Assembly: GCA_964605385.1 (NCBI GenBank)
Contig: CAZSCK010000018.1
Coordinates: forward strand, 1 to 40,928
From: JAGLTQ01 sp964605385
GTDB lineage: Bacteria > Pseudomonadota > Gammaproteobacteria > UBA6429 > Thiohalophilaceae
Length of the DNA: 40,928 nt
Direction: 5' to 3'
The notes below the pieces were generated by a model. The model saw only the letters and a program-made list of their open reading frames with translations, was not told the DNA's origin and made no database searches. Below, one piece after another: positions 33,303 through 40,817 of this stretch. The position numbers were made by a program, and so were the translations under genes. The number at the start of each line of letters is the position of its first letter. The stretch's first letter is position 1.

Positions 33303-35039
33303 ATGGCTGAATTTCGCGTCTGCCCGGACTCCGGGTTTTATTTTCATAAGTCAGCAGAAAGCCTGATGAAAGTGAATGCCGTTGTCGGTGTTGTTGCTTT
33401 GTTAGTTGCAGGTTTGTTGGCAATAGGGGTTGTTTTAACTCGTTGGCAAGAAGTACATTGGCTACCGGCTGATACCTTCTATATGGTTCTGACCGCACAT
33501 GGAATCAATGCTTTACTGTTCTGGTGCATTTTCTTTGAAATGGCTATTCTGCATTTTGCCTCGTCGACATTACTGCGGTGTCGCTTAGCTGCGCCGCGAT
33601 GGGGTTGGGCAGGTTTCTTCCTCATGTTAATTGGTGCAGTAATGAACAACATTGCTGTCTTTAGCGGTAAGTCCAGCGTGATGATGACCTCTTATGTTCC
33701 GATGCAAGCTGAGCCACATTTTTATCTCGGGCTCATTCTTTTTGCTGTCGGTGCATTGATTCAGGTGTTTGTGTTTTTTGGCACACTGGTTATCGCACAA
33801 CAAGAAAAGACTTATGAAGGCTCTGTTCCAATAGTAACCTTTGGTGCGATAACGGCGGCGATTATTGCTGTTTTCACTATCGCATCGGGTGCTATCATCC
33901 TTATACCAACATTCCTTTGGTCTGTGGGTTACGTCAGCCATATTGATGCAGAAATGTATCGTATTATCTGGTGGGCAATGGGGCATTCATCTCAACAAAT
34001 TAATGTTGCGGCACATGTGTCTGTTTGGTATTTGATAATAGGTGTTTTATTTGGTGCAAGACCGATGTCTGAAAAGGTCAGTCGCTTTGCATTCTTACTT
34101 TATATTTTCTTCTTACAACTTGCATCGGCTCACCATATTCTGGTTGATCCGGGTATTAGTGCTGAATGGAAAATATTCAACACCAGTTATGCAATGTATC
34201 TCGCGGTACTCGCAAGTCTGATCCATGGTTTAACCGTTCCAGGTGCTATAGAAGTTGCACAACGTGGAAAAGGTTTCACTAAAGGCTTATTCGAATGGTT
34301 GCGTAAAGCGCCATGGGGTAATCCGGTTTTCTCTGCCATGTTCATTTCACTGGTAACGTTTGGTTTCATCGGTGGTATTACTGGTGTTGTCATGGGGACA
34401 GAACAAATCAACTTGATTATCCATAATACAATCTATGTACCTGCGCATTTCCATGCAACGGTGGTGACGGGAACAACCCTAACCTTTATGGCATTAACCT
34501 ATTTGTTGATTCCGGTGTTATTCCGTAAGAAAATGATTTTCCCCTGGATGGCCAGGTGGCAGCCTTATGTATTTGGTGGCGGTATGACAATTCTTATTCT
34601 CTTTATGTTAGGTGCAGGTACCTTAGGTGTTGCACGACGACATTGGGATATGGATTTCGCCGGTGCTGCGATGGCATTTGAATATCCTGCAATTGCTTAC
34701 ACCTTAATGGCCGTTGGTGCGATGGGTGGAGTGCTAGCGATTTTCGGTGGAGTGATGTATATAACGGTTACGGTTGGTTCATTACTCTTTGGTAAGCCAC
34801 TGGAACCTTCTGCGGGTATTCTGGAAAGCTTTGCCGGTAAGCCGTTACAAGCCTCAGCTTATAATATAGAGAAGCCAGAGAAACTCATGATGGCGCCGAA
34901 GTTAGAGGAAGCACCGCATGAGAAAGGAGGCTTTGAAGCTCCGGGAACCTTTATTCTGGCGATGTTGTTGCTAGTGACCTTTGTGGTGTACTACTTCATT
35001 AACTGGAAGTACTTAGCATCAGTCTGGCCTTTAGGTTAG
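33303..35039 (+). CDS. norY: Heme-copper catalytic subunit with Gln for the active-site Tyr (NorY/sNOR-like)
   Basis: A 578-residue membrane protein with about fourteen hydrophobic segments. All six metal-binding histidines of the superfamily are present: His66 and His384 for the low-spin heme, His382 for the active-site heme, His228, His277 and His278 for CuB. The position of the cross-linked Tyr four residues after the first CuB His is Gln232 (GHSSQQ), and no HPEVY motif is present, as seen in NO-reducing families, not oxygen reductases. With a CuA partner and SCO gene it fits the sNOR type of nitrifiers. Probable reaction: 2 NO to N2O with cytochrome c. Oxygen reduction is not excluded. 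Confidence 0.75.
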   Translation: MAEFRVCPDSGFYFHKSAESLMKVNAVVGVVALLVAGLLAIGVVLTRWQEVHWLPADTFYMVLTAHGINALLFWCIFFEMAILHFASSTLLRCRLAAPRWGWAGFFLMLIGAVMNNIAVFSGKSSVMMTSYVPMQAEPHFYLGLILFAVGALIQVFVFFGTLVIAQQEKTYEGSVPIVTFGAITAAIIAVFTIASGAIILIPTFLWSVGYVSHIDAEMYRIIWWAMGHSSQQINVAAHVSVWYLIIGVLFGARPMSEKVSRFAFLLYIFFLQLASAHHILVDPGISAEWKIFNTSYAMYLAVLASLIHGLTVPGAIEVAQRGKGFTKGLFEWLRKAPWGNPVFSAMFISLVTFGFIGGITGVVMGTEQINLIIHNTIYVPAHFHATVVTGTTLTFMALTYLLIPVLFRKKMIFPWMARWQPYVFGGGMTILILFMLGAGTLGVARRHWDMDFAGAAMAFEYPAIAYTLMAVGAMGGVLAIFGGVMYITVTVGSLLFGKPLEPSAGILESFAGKPLQASAYNIEKPEKLMMAPKLEEAPHEKGGFEAPGTFILAMLLLVTFVVYYFINWKYLASVWPLG

Positions 35040-35054
35040 ATATTGTTAAACAAG

Positions 35055-35085
35055 AAAAAGGCGGGATTTTCCCGCCTTTTTTTTT
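35055..35085 (+). terminator. Intrinsic terminator after the NOR-like catalytic subunit gene
   Basis: Stem AAAAAGGCGGGA / TCCCGCCTTTTT with a 3-base loop, then a run of T to 35085. The G/C-rich stem and U-tract make this the clearest terminator in the window. It splits the SCO gene from the two subunit genes, so SCO depends on read-through or its own promoter. Confidence 0.9.
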
Positions 35086-35170
35086 GCAATATGTAATATA
35101 CTTTTTATGTTATAAAGTATTCCTTGTTTTAAGAACAGATTATTAAACTAGAAAAAAGAAGCTATTCTCA

Positions 35171-36025
35171 ATGCGCCAGTTATTTATATTTATTGCTATT
35201 ATTTTTAGTCTTGCTTTTACTTTATTATTTTCGGTTAAGCTTGTTGCTGATTCGCCGTTAAAATTAGAAGCTAAATCAAAAGGCTCTATTCAAAAATTTC
35301 AAAATAGAAAAGCGCTGGAAGAAAGTCAGGCTGCGATAGGAAATCAATTATCAAATTTTCGTTTGACTGATGCTGCTGGCCGAGGAGTTAAATTACACGA
35401 TATTCTTGGAAAACCCTTAGTACTTAGCCTTATTTATACGAGTTGTTACCAAACCTGTCCGGTTACAACACGGTATTTATCTTCTGTGATAGAAAAGGCA
35501 AGAAAAGCATTGGGGCATGATAAGTTTTCAGTTGCTATTTTAGGCTTTGACAGTCAGGCAGATAGCCCTCAAGCGATGAAGCACTTTGCTAAAAAACAAG
35601 GCATAGAAAAATCGAACTGGCATCTGTTAAGCGCAGATAGCAAGACAATTAAGGCTTTAACCAAGGAGCTAGGTTTTCTTTTTTTTACTTCTCCCCGTGG
35701 TTTTGATCACATGGTGCAAGCAACTGTTATTGATGCTAAAGGGATAATTTACCGGCAGGTTTATGGTGAGGTATTTAATACGCCTCTACTTATTGAGCCG
35801 TTAAAAAACTTGATTTTAGGTCGACCACAGCCTAATCAAACATTGCTTTCAGAGCTCATTAATAAGGTACGTTTTTTTTGTACAAACTATGATCCCGCAA
35901 GTGACTCTTATCATTTTGATTACTCTTTATTTATCGGGATGATTATTGGCGGAATGATTATTGTTTTCATTATTATCGTTTTGTTGAAGGGATATCGTCG
36001 AAGTAAAGTGCAGGTTCAATCTTGA
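35171..36025 (+). CDS. senC: SCO1/SenC family copper chaperone
   Basis: A 284-residue thioredoxin-fold protein with an N-terminal anchor (about 3-22) and, unusually, a C-terminal membrane helix (about 253-273) followed by a basic tail. The copper site is complete: Cys92 and Cys96 (SCYQTCP) and His180 (FDHMVQ). SCO proteins load the CuA site of subunit II, so its place after the CuA subunit is logical. It has a weak ribosome site. Its stop codon lies within FNR-type box 4. Confidence 0.92.
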   Translation: MRQLFIFIAIIFSLAFTLLFSVKLVADSPLKLEAKSKGSIQKFQNRKALEESQAAIGNQLSNFRLTDAAGRGVKLHDILGKPLVLSLIYTSCYQTCPVTTRYLSSVIEKARKALGHDKFSVAILGFDSQADSPQAMKHFAKKQGIEKSNWHLLSADSKTIKALTKELGFLFFTSPRGFDHMVQATVIDAKGIIYRQVYGEVFNTPLLIEPLKNLILGRPQPNQTLLSELINKVRFFCTNYDPASDSYHFDYSLFIGMIIGGMIIVFIIIVLLKGYRRSKVQVQS

Positions 36026-36035
36026 TATTGATCAA
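36022..36035 (+). promoter_or_regulatory. FNR/DNR-type box 4 before the cytochrome b fusion gene, perfect consensus
   Basis: TTGAT-ATTG-ATCAA, a perfect match, extended by flanking C and G. It overlaps the senC stop codon. A TAATAT -10 candidate lies at 36054-36059, giving a start site near 36066-36070, so the box centre is close to -41.5, typical of FNR-type activation. Confidence 0.8.
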
Positions 36036-36097
36036 GTTAATATAAGCAAAAAGTAATATAATGATGCTGTTTTTAGAACCTTCTAGATTAATTCAAT

Positions 36098-37657
36098 TTG
36101 GAAAAATCATTGCGTATTATTAATCCACTTAAATATGCTTATTTGGCTATCGAGGCCTGGTTTAATCTTGCCTTCGGTTCAGAGTGTAATCCATTATATA
36201 ACATGGGGCGGCTAGCCTTTTTCTTTTTTTGGATTGTCCTTATTAGTGGCCTGTATTTATTTATCTTTTTTGATACCAGCCTGTCAGGCGCTTATGCCTC
36301 TGTTGAAGCAATAACCTATGAGCAAAAATATTTTGGTGGGGTGATGCGTAGTTTGCATCGTTATGCCTCAGATGCTGCAGTAATTACCATCATTCTACAT
36401 ATGTTCCGTGAATATGCGCTTGGTCGTTATAATGGATTTCGCTGGTTTTCCTGGATAACGGGTGTACCAACATTATGGTTCGTTATAACCTTAGGTATTA
36501 CAGGGTATTGGCTGGTATGGGATGAGCTTGGCTTATATGTCGCCATGCTTTCTTCTCAGTTGATTGATGCTTTGCCATTATTGCCCGGTTCGATGGCGCG
36601 TAATTTTGTTGGAGATCAAATTTCTGATCGTTTTTTTACACTAATGGCTTTTTTACATTTTCTAGGTCAACCACTCTTTTTAATTGCTGCACTGTGGCTT
36701 CATGTTAACCGTCTATCCTTTGTTAAAGTGAATGCACCTAAAGGTTTGGCGATAGGAAGCTTTATTGCTTTACTTGCATTGTCCTTAGCTGCACCGGCGG
36801 TTAGTCATCAGGCTGCGGATGCAGCACGAGTACCTGCTGTATTAAATATTGATTGGTTTTATCTGAATGTTTATCCGTTAATGGATTATTTTACTGCTGG
36901 CCAAACCTGGGTTATTACCATAGGCATTACTTTTTTCTTAATGATATTACCCTGGTTACCGCCGAAGAAAGCAGAACCTGCTGCTGAGGTGCATTTAGAT
37001 TTTTGTAATGGTTGTGAGCAATGTGCAGATGATTGCCCCTATGATGCCATTACTGTCCAGGCGCGTACCGATGGGGCTAAATTTGAAAATGAGGTGAAAG
37101 TTGATCCTGATCTTTGTGCTTCCTGTGGTATTTGCGTTGGTTCATGTCCATCATCGAATCCTTTTAGGCAAAAGGATGATGTATTAGTTACCGGTATTGA
37201 TATGCCGCAGCGGTCAATTAATGAGATACGTGATCATATGGATGCAGCCATTGCAAATCTCAAAGGTGATAGTAAAACAATTATTTTAGGCTGTGAAAAT
37301 GCATTTGATTTTTCCCTGCTTGAAGCAGATAACATACAAGTTGTCAGCCTGTTTTGTATTGGTATGATGCCAGCGACACTTGTGGAATATGCATTAAGCA
37401 ATGGTGCGGACGGTGTCTTTGTTACTGGTTGCAGAACCGGCGACTGTTTTTATCGTTATGGCAATGTTTGGATGGATCAGCGTTTTGATGGTGAACGACA
37501 ACCTATTCTTCGTCGTCGTGCAGAACGTTCTCGGATTAAAGTTTTTCGTGCAGCAGTAACGGATAAAAAAAGTTTGAATAAAGAACTGGCTGAATTTCAG
37601 GAATACTTAAAAATCTTAAATAAAGATGATAGTGTCAATATAAGAGACAAGTCATGA
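36098..37657 (+). CDS. Cytochrome b / 2x[4Fe-4S] ferredoxin / MvhD-like fusion protein
   Basis: A 519-residue fusion. Residues about 1-285 are a cytochrome b of the bc/b6 type with two heme pairs: His87 and His101 (14 apart), His187 and His202 (15 apart). Residues about 300-352 hold two [4Fe-4S] motifs (Cys303, 306, 309, 313; Cys340, 343, 346, 350). Residues about 393-485 resemble the MvhD/FlpD delta subunit with Cys399, 420, 445 and 450, probably a [2Fe-2S] site. It would join membrane quinone to an Fe-S chain. The start is TTG with a weak ribosome site; the next Met is too far in. Overlaps the next gene as ATGA and belongs with the second heme-copper subunit. Donor and acceptor are unknown. 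Confidence 0.85.
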   Translation: MEKSLRIINPLKYAYLAIEAWFNLAFGSECNPLYNMGRLAFFFFWIVLISGLYLFIFFDTSLSGAYASVEAITYEQKYFGGVMRSLHRYASDAAVITIILHMFREYALGRYNGFRWFSWITGVPTLWFVITLGITGYWLVWDELGLYVAMLSSQLIDALPLLPGSMARNFVGDQISDRFFTLMAFLHFLGQPLFLIAALWLHVNRLSFVKVNAPKGLAIGSFIALLALSLAAPAVSHQAADAARVPAVLNIDWFYLNVYPLMDYFTAGQTWVITIGITFFLMILPWLPPKKAEPAAEVHLDFCNGCEQCADDCPYDAITVQARTDGAKFENEVKVDPDLCASCGICVGSCPSSNPFRQKDDVLVTGIDMPQRSINEIRDHMDAAIANLKGDSKTIILGCENAFDFSLLEADNIQVVSLFCIGMMPATLVEYALSNGADGVFVTGCRTGDCFYRYGNVWMDQRFDGERQPILRRRAERSRIKVFRAAVTDKKSLNKELAEFQEYLKILNKDDSVNIRDKS

Positions 37658-38157
37658 ATAAGATCCTTCGTTACGGCTTGCAAATATTTTACTATCTTAT
37701 TTTCATGATAGTAGTGTGGTATTTTTCTATTAAACCTCCCTATCATCAATTAGAAGAGGATCAGGCTGTTATTGTTTTATCTTTTACACATGCAACAAAA
37801 ATACGTGAGGCTTGTCATAAACTATCACAAGAAGAATTAATGAAGCTGGCTCCAAATATGCGTTTAGCAACGAGTTGTCCTCGTGAACGTTCACCGCTTA
37901 ATCTTGAATTGTATTTAGATGAAAAAAGGATAACCAAAGAAACACTTGAACCATTAGGTTTTCATAAAGATCAGGGTGTTAGTATATTTAAGCATATTAA
38001 GGTAACAGCTGGAGAACACACCTTACACGTTTGGATGAATGATGATGTTAATGTTGATGGCCCAACATATAAGTACAAAGAAAAAATCAATATAAAGCCT
38101 GAACAATTATTATTGCTGGATTTTGATGCTGGGAAAAAAGGTTTCTTTCTTAATTAA
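37654..38157 (+). CDS. Membrane-anchored protein of unknown function, partner of the second heme-copper operon
   Basis: A 167-residue protein with one N-terminal membrane helix (about 8-27) and a domain probably outside the cytoplasm, rich in beta strands. Noticeable residues are FSHATKIREAC (about 43-53), LAPNMR, CPRERSPLNLELYLD (about 75-89), and a later HTLHVWMND turn. The two cysteines (Cys53 and Cys75) and the His are candidate metal or disulfide residues. There is no CxxCH, so it is not a cytochrome c. Its start overlaps the fusion gene by 4 bases and it precedes the heme-copper gene by 38, so it is probably a subunit or assembly factor. No named family is recognised. Confidence 0.75.
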   Translation: MNKILRYGLQIFYYLIFMIVVWYFSIKPPYHQLEEDQAVIVLSFTHATKIREACHKLSQEELMKLAPNMRLATSCPRERSPLNLELYLDEKRITKETLEPLGFHKDQGVSIFKHIKVTAGEHTLHVWMNDDVNVDGPTYKYKEKINIKPEQLLLLDFDAGKKGFFLN

Positions 38158-38195
38158 TGCTGCTTAGAAAAAAATTAAAAAGGTAAAATAATAGA

Positions 38196-39575
38196 ATGGA
38201 CAGTTCTGGAAATTATAATGCATTAACTGATAATTTTGTTCTTGAGATGCCAGGCTCAGGAGCTCGCAACTTAACGATAGGCTGGTTATTACTTTCATAT
38301 GGAGCACTGGTTATTGGTGGGCTCTTTACTATTCTTATTGTTCTTTCTCGCACACCCTATTTCCAGGATATTATTCCCTTTGTAGATTTTTTTCATACCG
38401 CCTTAGTGGTGCATGTTGATTTAACAGTGTTAGTCTGGTTTTTGGGGTTTGCGGGCGTACTGTGGAGTTTGAATAGCAGTATGCGTTGTTTAAAATGTGG
38501 CTGGCTTGCTCTCGCTTTTAGTATTCTTGGAACGCTGTTAATGACAGCAGCTCCTTTTGTCGGTGACGGTAAACCATTAATGAATAATTATATTCCTGTA
38601 TTACAACATCCCGTTTTTTTAGTTGGGCTGGGTTTATTCGGTTTAGGTTTTACTTTACTGGTATTAAATGGCCTATTTTTTTCCAAAGCTGTTGAATCTA
38701 AAATGAGTGGAGATGGTGCACTTCGCTTTGGTTTGTATACAGGCTTAATCGCAGGATTAGTTTCAGTTTTTGTTTTGGTTCTTTCGTATATTGATATGCC
38801 GAATTTTGCCGAGAGTACTTATTATTATGAGTTACTCTTTTGGGATGCAGGCCATACTCTGCAATTTATGCATATTGCATTAATGCTGGTTAGTTGGTTA
38901 TGGCTATCAACAATTGCAGGTGTTTCTTTAAATTTATCTCCACGTGTTGCTTTATTTGTTTTTCTCATTGGTTTAATTCCGATCATCATGACACCTTTTG
39001 TTTATATGATGTTTGATCTCGGTACGACCATGCACAAACATGCCATCTCTTTAGTGATGCGATACGGGGGGGGATTAGCCGCTTTCCCTATTGGTTTGGT
39101 TGTTGTTGTCGGATTATTAACAAGTAAACGAAAAAATATTAAGATTGGTCCTGAATTTAATGCGCTGGTTTTTTCTATTATATTATTTGGTGTAGGTGGC
39201 GTTATAGGATTTATGATTAACGGTAGTAATGTCACCATACCGGCACATTACCATGGTTCTATTGTTGCGGTGACTTTAGCCTACATGGGAATCAGTTATC
39301 ATATTTTACCACGCTTAGGCTTTAAACCGATTACTGGAAAGATGGCAACATGGCAGCCGGTCATTTATGGTTGTGGTCAAATATTGCATATCACAGGTTT
39401 AGTTTGGTCAGGTGGTTATGGTGTGCAGCGTAAAACAGCAGGGCTTGATCAAGGCTTAGAGGATATGGAGCGTGTTGTTAGCATGGGCGTAATGGGTTTA
39501 GGTGGTGGAATAGCGGTGATAGGTGGAATAATATTTTTAGTGATTGTCTTTAAATCAATGTGGCCAAAAAAATAA
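38196..39575 (+). CDS. Divergent heme-copper oxidoreductase subunit I lacking the CuB His-His pair
   Basis: A 459-residue membrane protein with twelve hydrophobic segments and the heme-copper fold. Heme ligands are kept: His73 (VVHVDLT) and the PAHYH motif with His351 and His353. His220 (DAGHTLQF) matches the first CuB His, with Gln223 nearby and no Tyr at the cross-link position. The helix that should carry the His-His pair (about 256-275) reads TPFVYMMFDLG and has none; His280 and His282 lie just after it. The metal site must therefore differ from standard oxidases. It forms an operon with the cytochrome b fusion and the 167-residue protein and has no CuA or heme c partner. The reaction is unknown; NO is a reasonable guess. 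Confidence 0.75.
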   Translation: MDSSGNYNALTDNFVLEMPGSGARNLTIGWLLLSYGALVIGGLFTILIVLSRTPYFQDIIPFVDFFHTALVVHVDLTVLVWFLGFAGVLWSLNSSMRCLKCGWLALAFSILGTLLMTAAPFVGDGKPLMNNYIPVLQHPVFLVGLGLFGLGFTLLVLNGLFFSKAVESKMSGDGALRFGLYTGLIAGLVSVFVLVLSYIDMPNFAESTYYYELLFWDAGHTLQFMHIALMLVSWLWLSTIAGVSLNLSPRVALFVFLIGLIPIIMTPFVYMMFDLGTTMHKHAISLVMRYGGGLAAFPIGLVVVVGLLTSKRKNIKIGPEFNALVFSIILFGVGGVIGFMINGSNVTIPAHYHGSIVAVTLAYMGISYHILPRLGFKPITGKMATWQPVIYGCGQILHITGLVWSGGYGVQRKTAGLDQGLEDMERVVSMGVMGLGGGIAVIGGIIFLVIVFKSMWPKK

Positions 39576-39576
39576 A

Positions 39577-40047
39577 TTAGAAACTCCACTCTTTTGCATG
39601 GTAATCCTCTTTCGCTTGTAAAGTCGTTAGTTGTTGCATGACTTCATCCTTATGCATAAGAAGCTCATCACTACCTAAGCGTTGAAATACTTCTTCTTCA
39701 TAGGTGTTATGTTCATTCATTATTTTGTGTAAGGGAACGAGAGATTCCATAAAGTGATCAATATTTTTTGTTTTAATAACATAGGCAAGATCAGTTAATA
39801 GTCATGCAAGGTCTTCATGCTGTTCGGCCATATTATCAGCATCCTCTGCATTAGCTCCCTTTTTTTCAAATAGAGGGTAGATGACTTCACCTTCTAACTG
39901 CATATGATATTTTAGTTCTTTGGTGAACTCATTAAATAATTGCACAGCATCTTTCCAATCGGCCATTTCTGCTGCTATTTCACATTCTGTTAGCATTTCA
40001 TCATATTTACGATGATCATGTATTAGCCAGTTGTTAGTTTCGTTCAT
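39577..40047 (-). pseudogene. HHE-domain hemerythrin-like gene with one in-frame TGA
   Basis: Reading from the ATG at 40047 gives 81 residues with an HHE-type start (IHDHRKYDEML, then ELKYHMQLEGEVIYPLFEKKG and EQHEDLA). A TGA at 39802-39804 stops the frame, but the same frame continues for 74 more residues (LLTDLAYVIKTKNIDHFMESL, then MNEHNTYEEEVFQ with another hemerythrin-like His-Glu motif) to TAA at 39577. Together this makes a normal HHE protein of about 156 residues with one stop inside. A C-to-T change in a CGA arginine codon would explain it. It may be a recent pseudogene or a sequence error. The gene faces the second heme-copper gene with a 1-base gap. Confidence 0.8.
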
Positions 40048-40122
40048 GATTGAAGCTCATCATTTTACTAATTAGCAGAACGTTACCAGAAATGCTTTTA
40101 CAAACAGTCTGTTAAACCTTGT

Positions 40123-40374
40123 TTATTTATTAGTGGGCGGCTTTTTTATTAACTGTTCTGTTTCAATCTTTATTGTTTGTTGCCCGGGTTCCAGGGGAAT
40201 CAGTATTGATTGAAGAAGGTTAAATAAGCTTATGGATAGAATCATAATAATTATAAGAAAAATAAAAGAGCGATTAGGCAAACGTTTTCCCATTTTTATT
40301 TCTATACGGTTGAGTATAAAGTCTGAAAGCATATAGAGAACTACTGCTGCAATGGTGTAATAGATAAATTCCAT
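40123..40374 (-). CDS. Small two-helix membrane protein, unknown
   Basis: An 83-residue protein with two membrane helices (about 4-20 and 36-60) joined by a short basic loop (NRIEIKMGKRLPNRS), ending in a polar tail. No family is recognised. It follows the DUF420 gene by 17 bases on the same strand and precedes the interrupted hemerythrin gene, so the three may form one transcript linked to the respiratory island. Confidence 0.65.
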   Translation of the reverse strand: MEFIYYTIAAVVLYMLSDFILNRIEIKMGKRLPNRSFIFLIIIMILSISLFNLLQSILIPLEPGQQTIKIETEQLIKKPPTNK

Positions 40375-40391
40375 AAAAAATTCCTGATTAA

Positions 40392-40817
40392 CTAATTAAT
40401 ATAAATATGAAATGACATTATGTAGATAGTAACACCACTAACAGAAACATACAGCCATATAGGGAATGTCCAGCGAGCGATACGTTTATGGATATTAAAC
40501 TTATGACGTATTGCCAAACCTGCTGTAATGAGAACCAATGGAAATGCAATTGCAGCAAGTATTATGTGTGATGCTAGTAGGGAGAAATAAAGATAACGAA
40601 TAGTGCCTTGCCCGGCAAAGGGTATGTAACCAACTTTGGCATGGTAATAGAGATAAAAAATCATAAATAAGGTTGAGACAAATAAAGCCGAGATCATCAG
40701 CTTCTTATGCGCCGTTCTATTTCCCTTCCGAATTTGAATATAACCTATGCTAATAAGAATAGCGGATAATGTATTCAATATTGCCAGTATGTGAGGGATG
40801 TAAGAAATAATATCCAA
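40392..40817 (-). CDS. DUF420 family membrane protein
   Basis: A 141-residue protein with four membrane helices. The DUF420 pattern is present: LNTLSAILISIGYIQIRKGN with HKKLM just after, FYLYYHAKVGYIPFAG near 54-69, YFSLLASHIILAAIAFPLV near 77-95 and HKRIARWTFPIWLYVSVSGV. Members, such as Bacillus CtaM, are tied to heme-copper oxidase assembly or function, and the conserved histidines may bind metal or heme. Its place beside two heme-copper operons supports such a role. It is the last gene seen; the remaining 111 bases to the window edge hold no gene I can support. Confidence 0.85.
   Translation of the reverse strand: MDIISYIPHILAILNTLSAILISIGYIQIRKGNRTAHKKLMISALFVSTLFMIFYLYYHAKVGYIPFAGQGTIRYLYFSLLASHIILAAIAFPLVLITAGLAIRHKFNIHKRIARWTFPIWLYVSVSGVTIYIMSFHIYIN

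Noticed and set aside
33627..33986. Minus-strand open frame of 119 codons inside the NOR-like catalytic subunit gene
   Set aside because: It lies wholly within a well-supported gene, has no ribosome site and an unnatural Cys/His/Asn-rich composition; it is a shadow frame.
33303..35039. Reading as an ordinary aa3-type oxygen reductase
   Set aside because: The HPEVY motif and cross-linked Tyr are missing (GHSSQQ instead); kept only as a less likely alternative.
38196..39575. Reading as cbb3 oxidase subunit CcoN
   Set aside because: There is no ccoO or ccoP, no CxxCH protein nearby, and the CuB His-His pair is absent.
39802..39804. TGA as a selenocysteine codon
   Set aside because: No hairpin typical of a bacterial SECIS was evident just after it, the position is not a known redox site of HHE proteins, and CGA to TGA is a simpler explanation.
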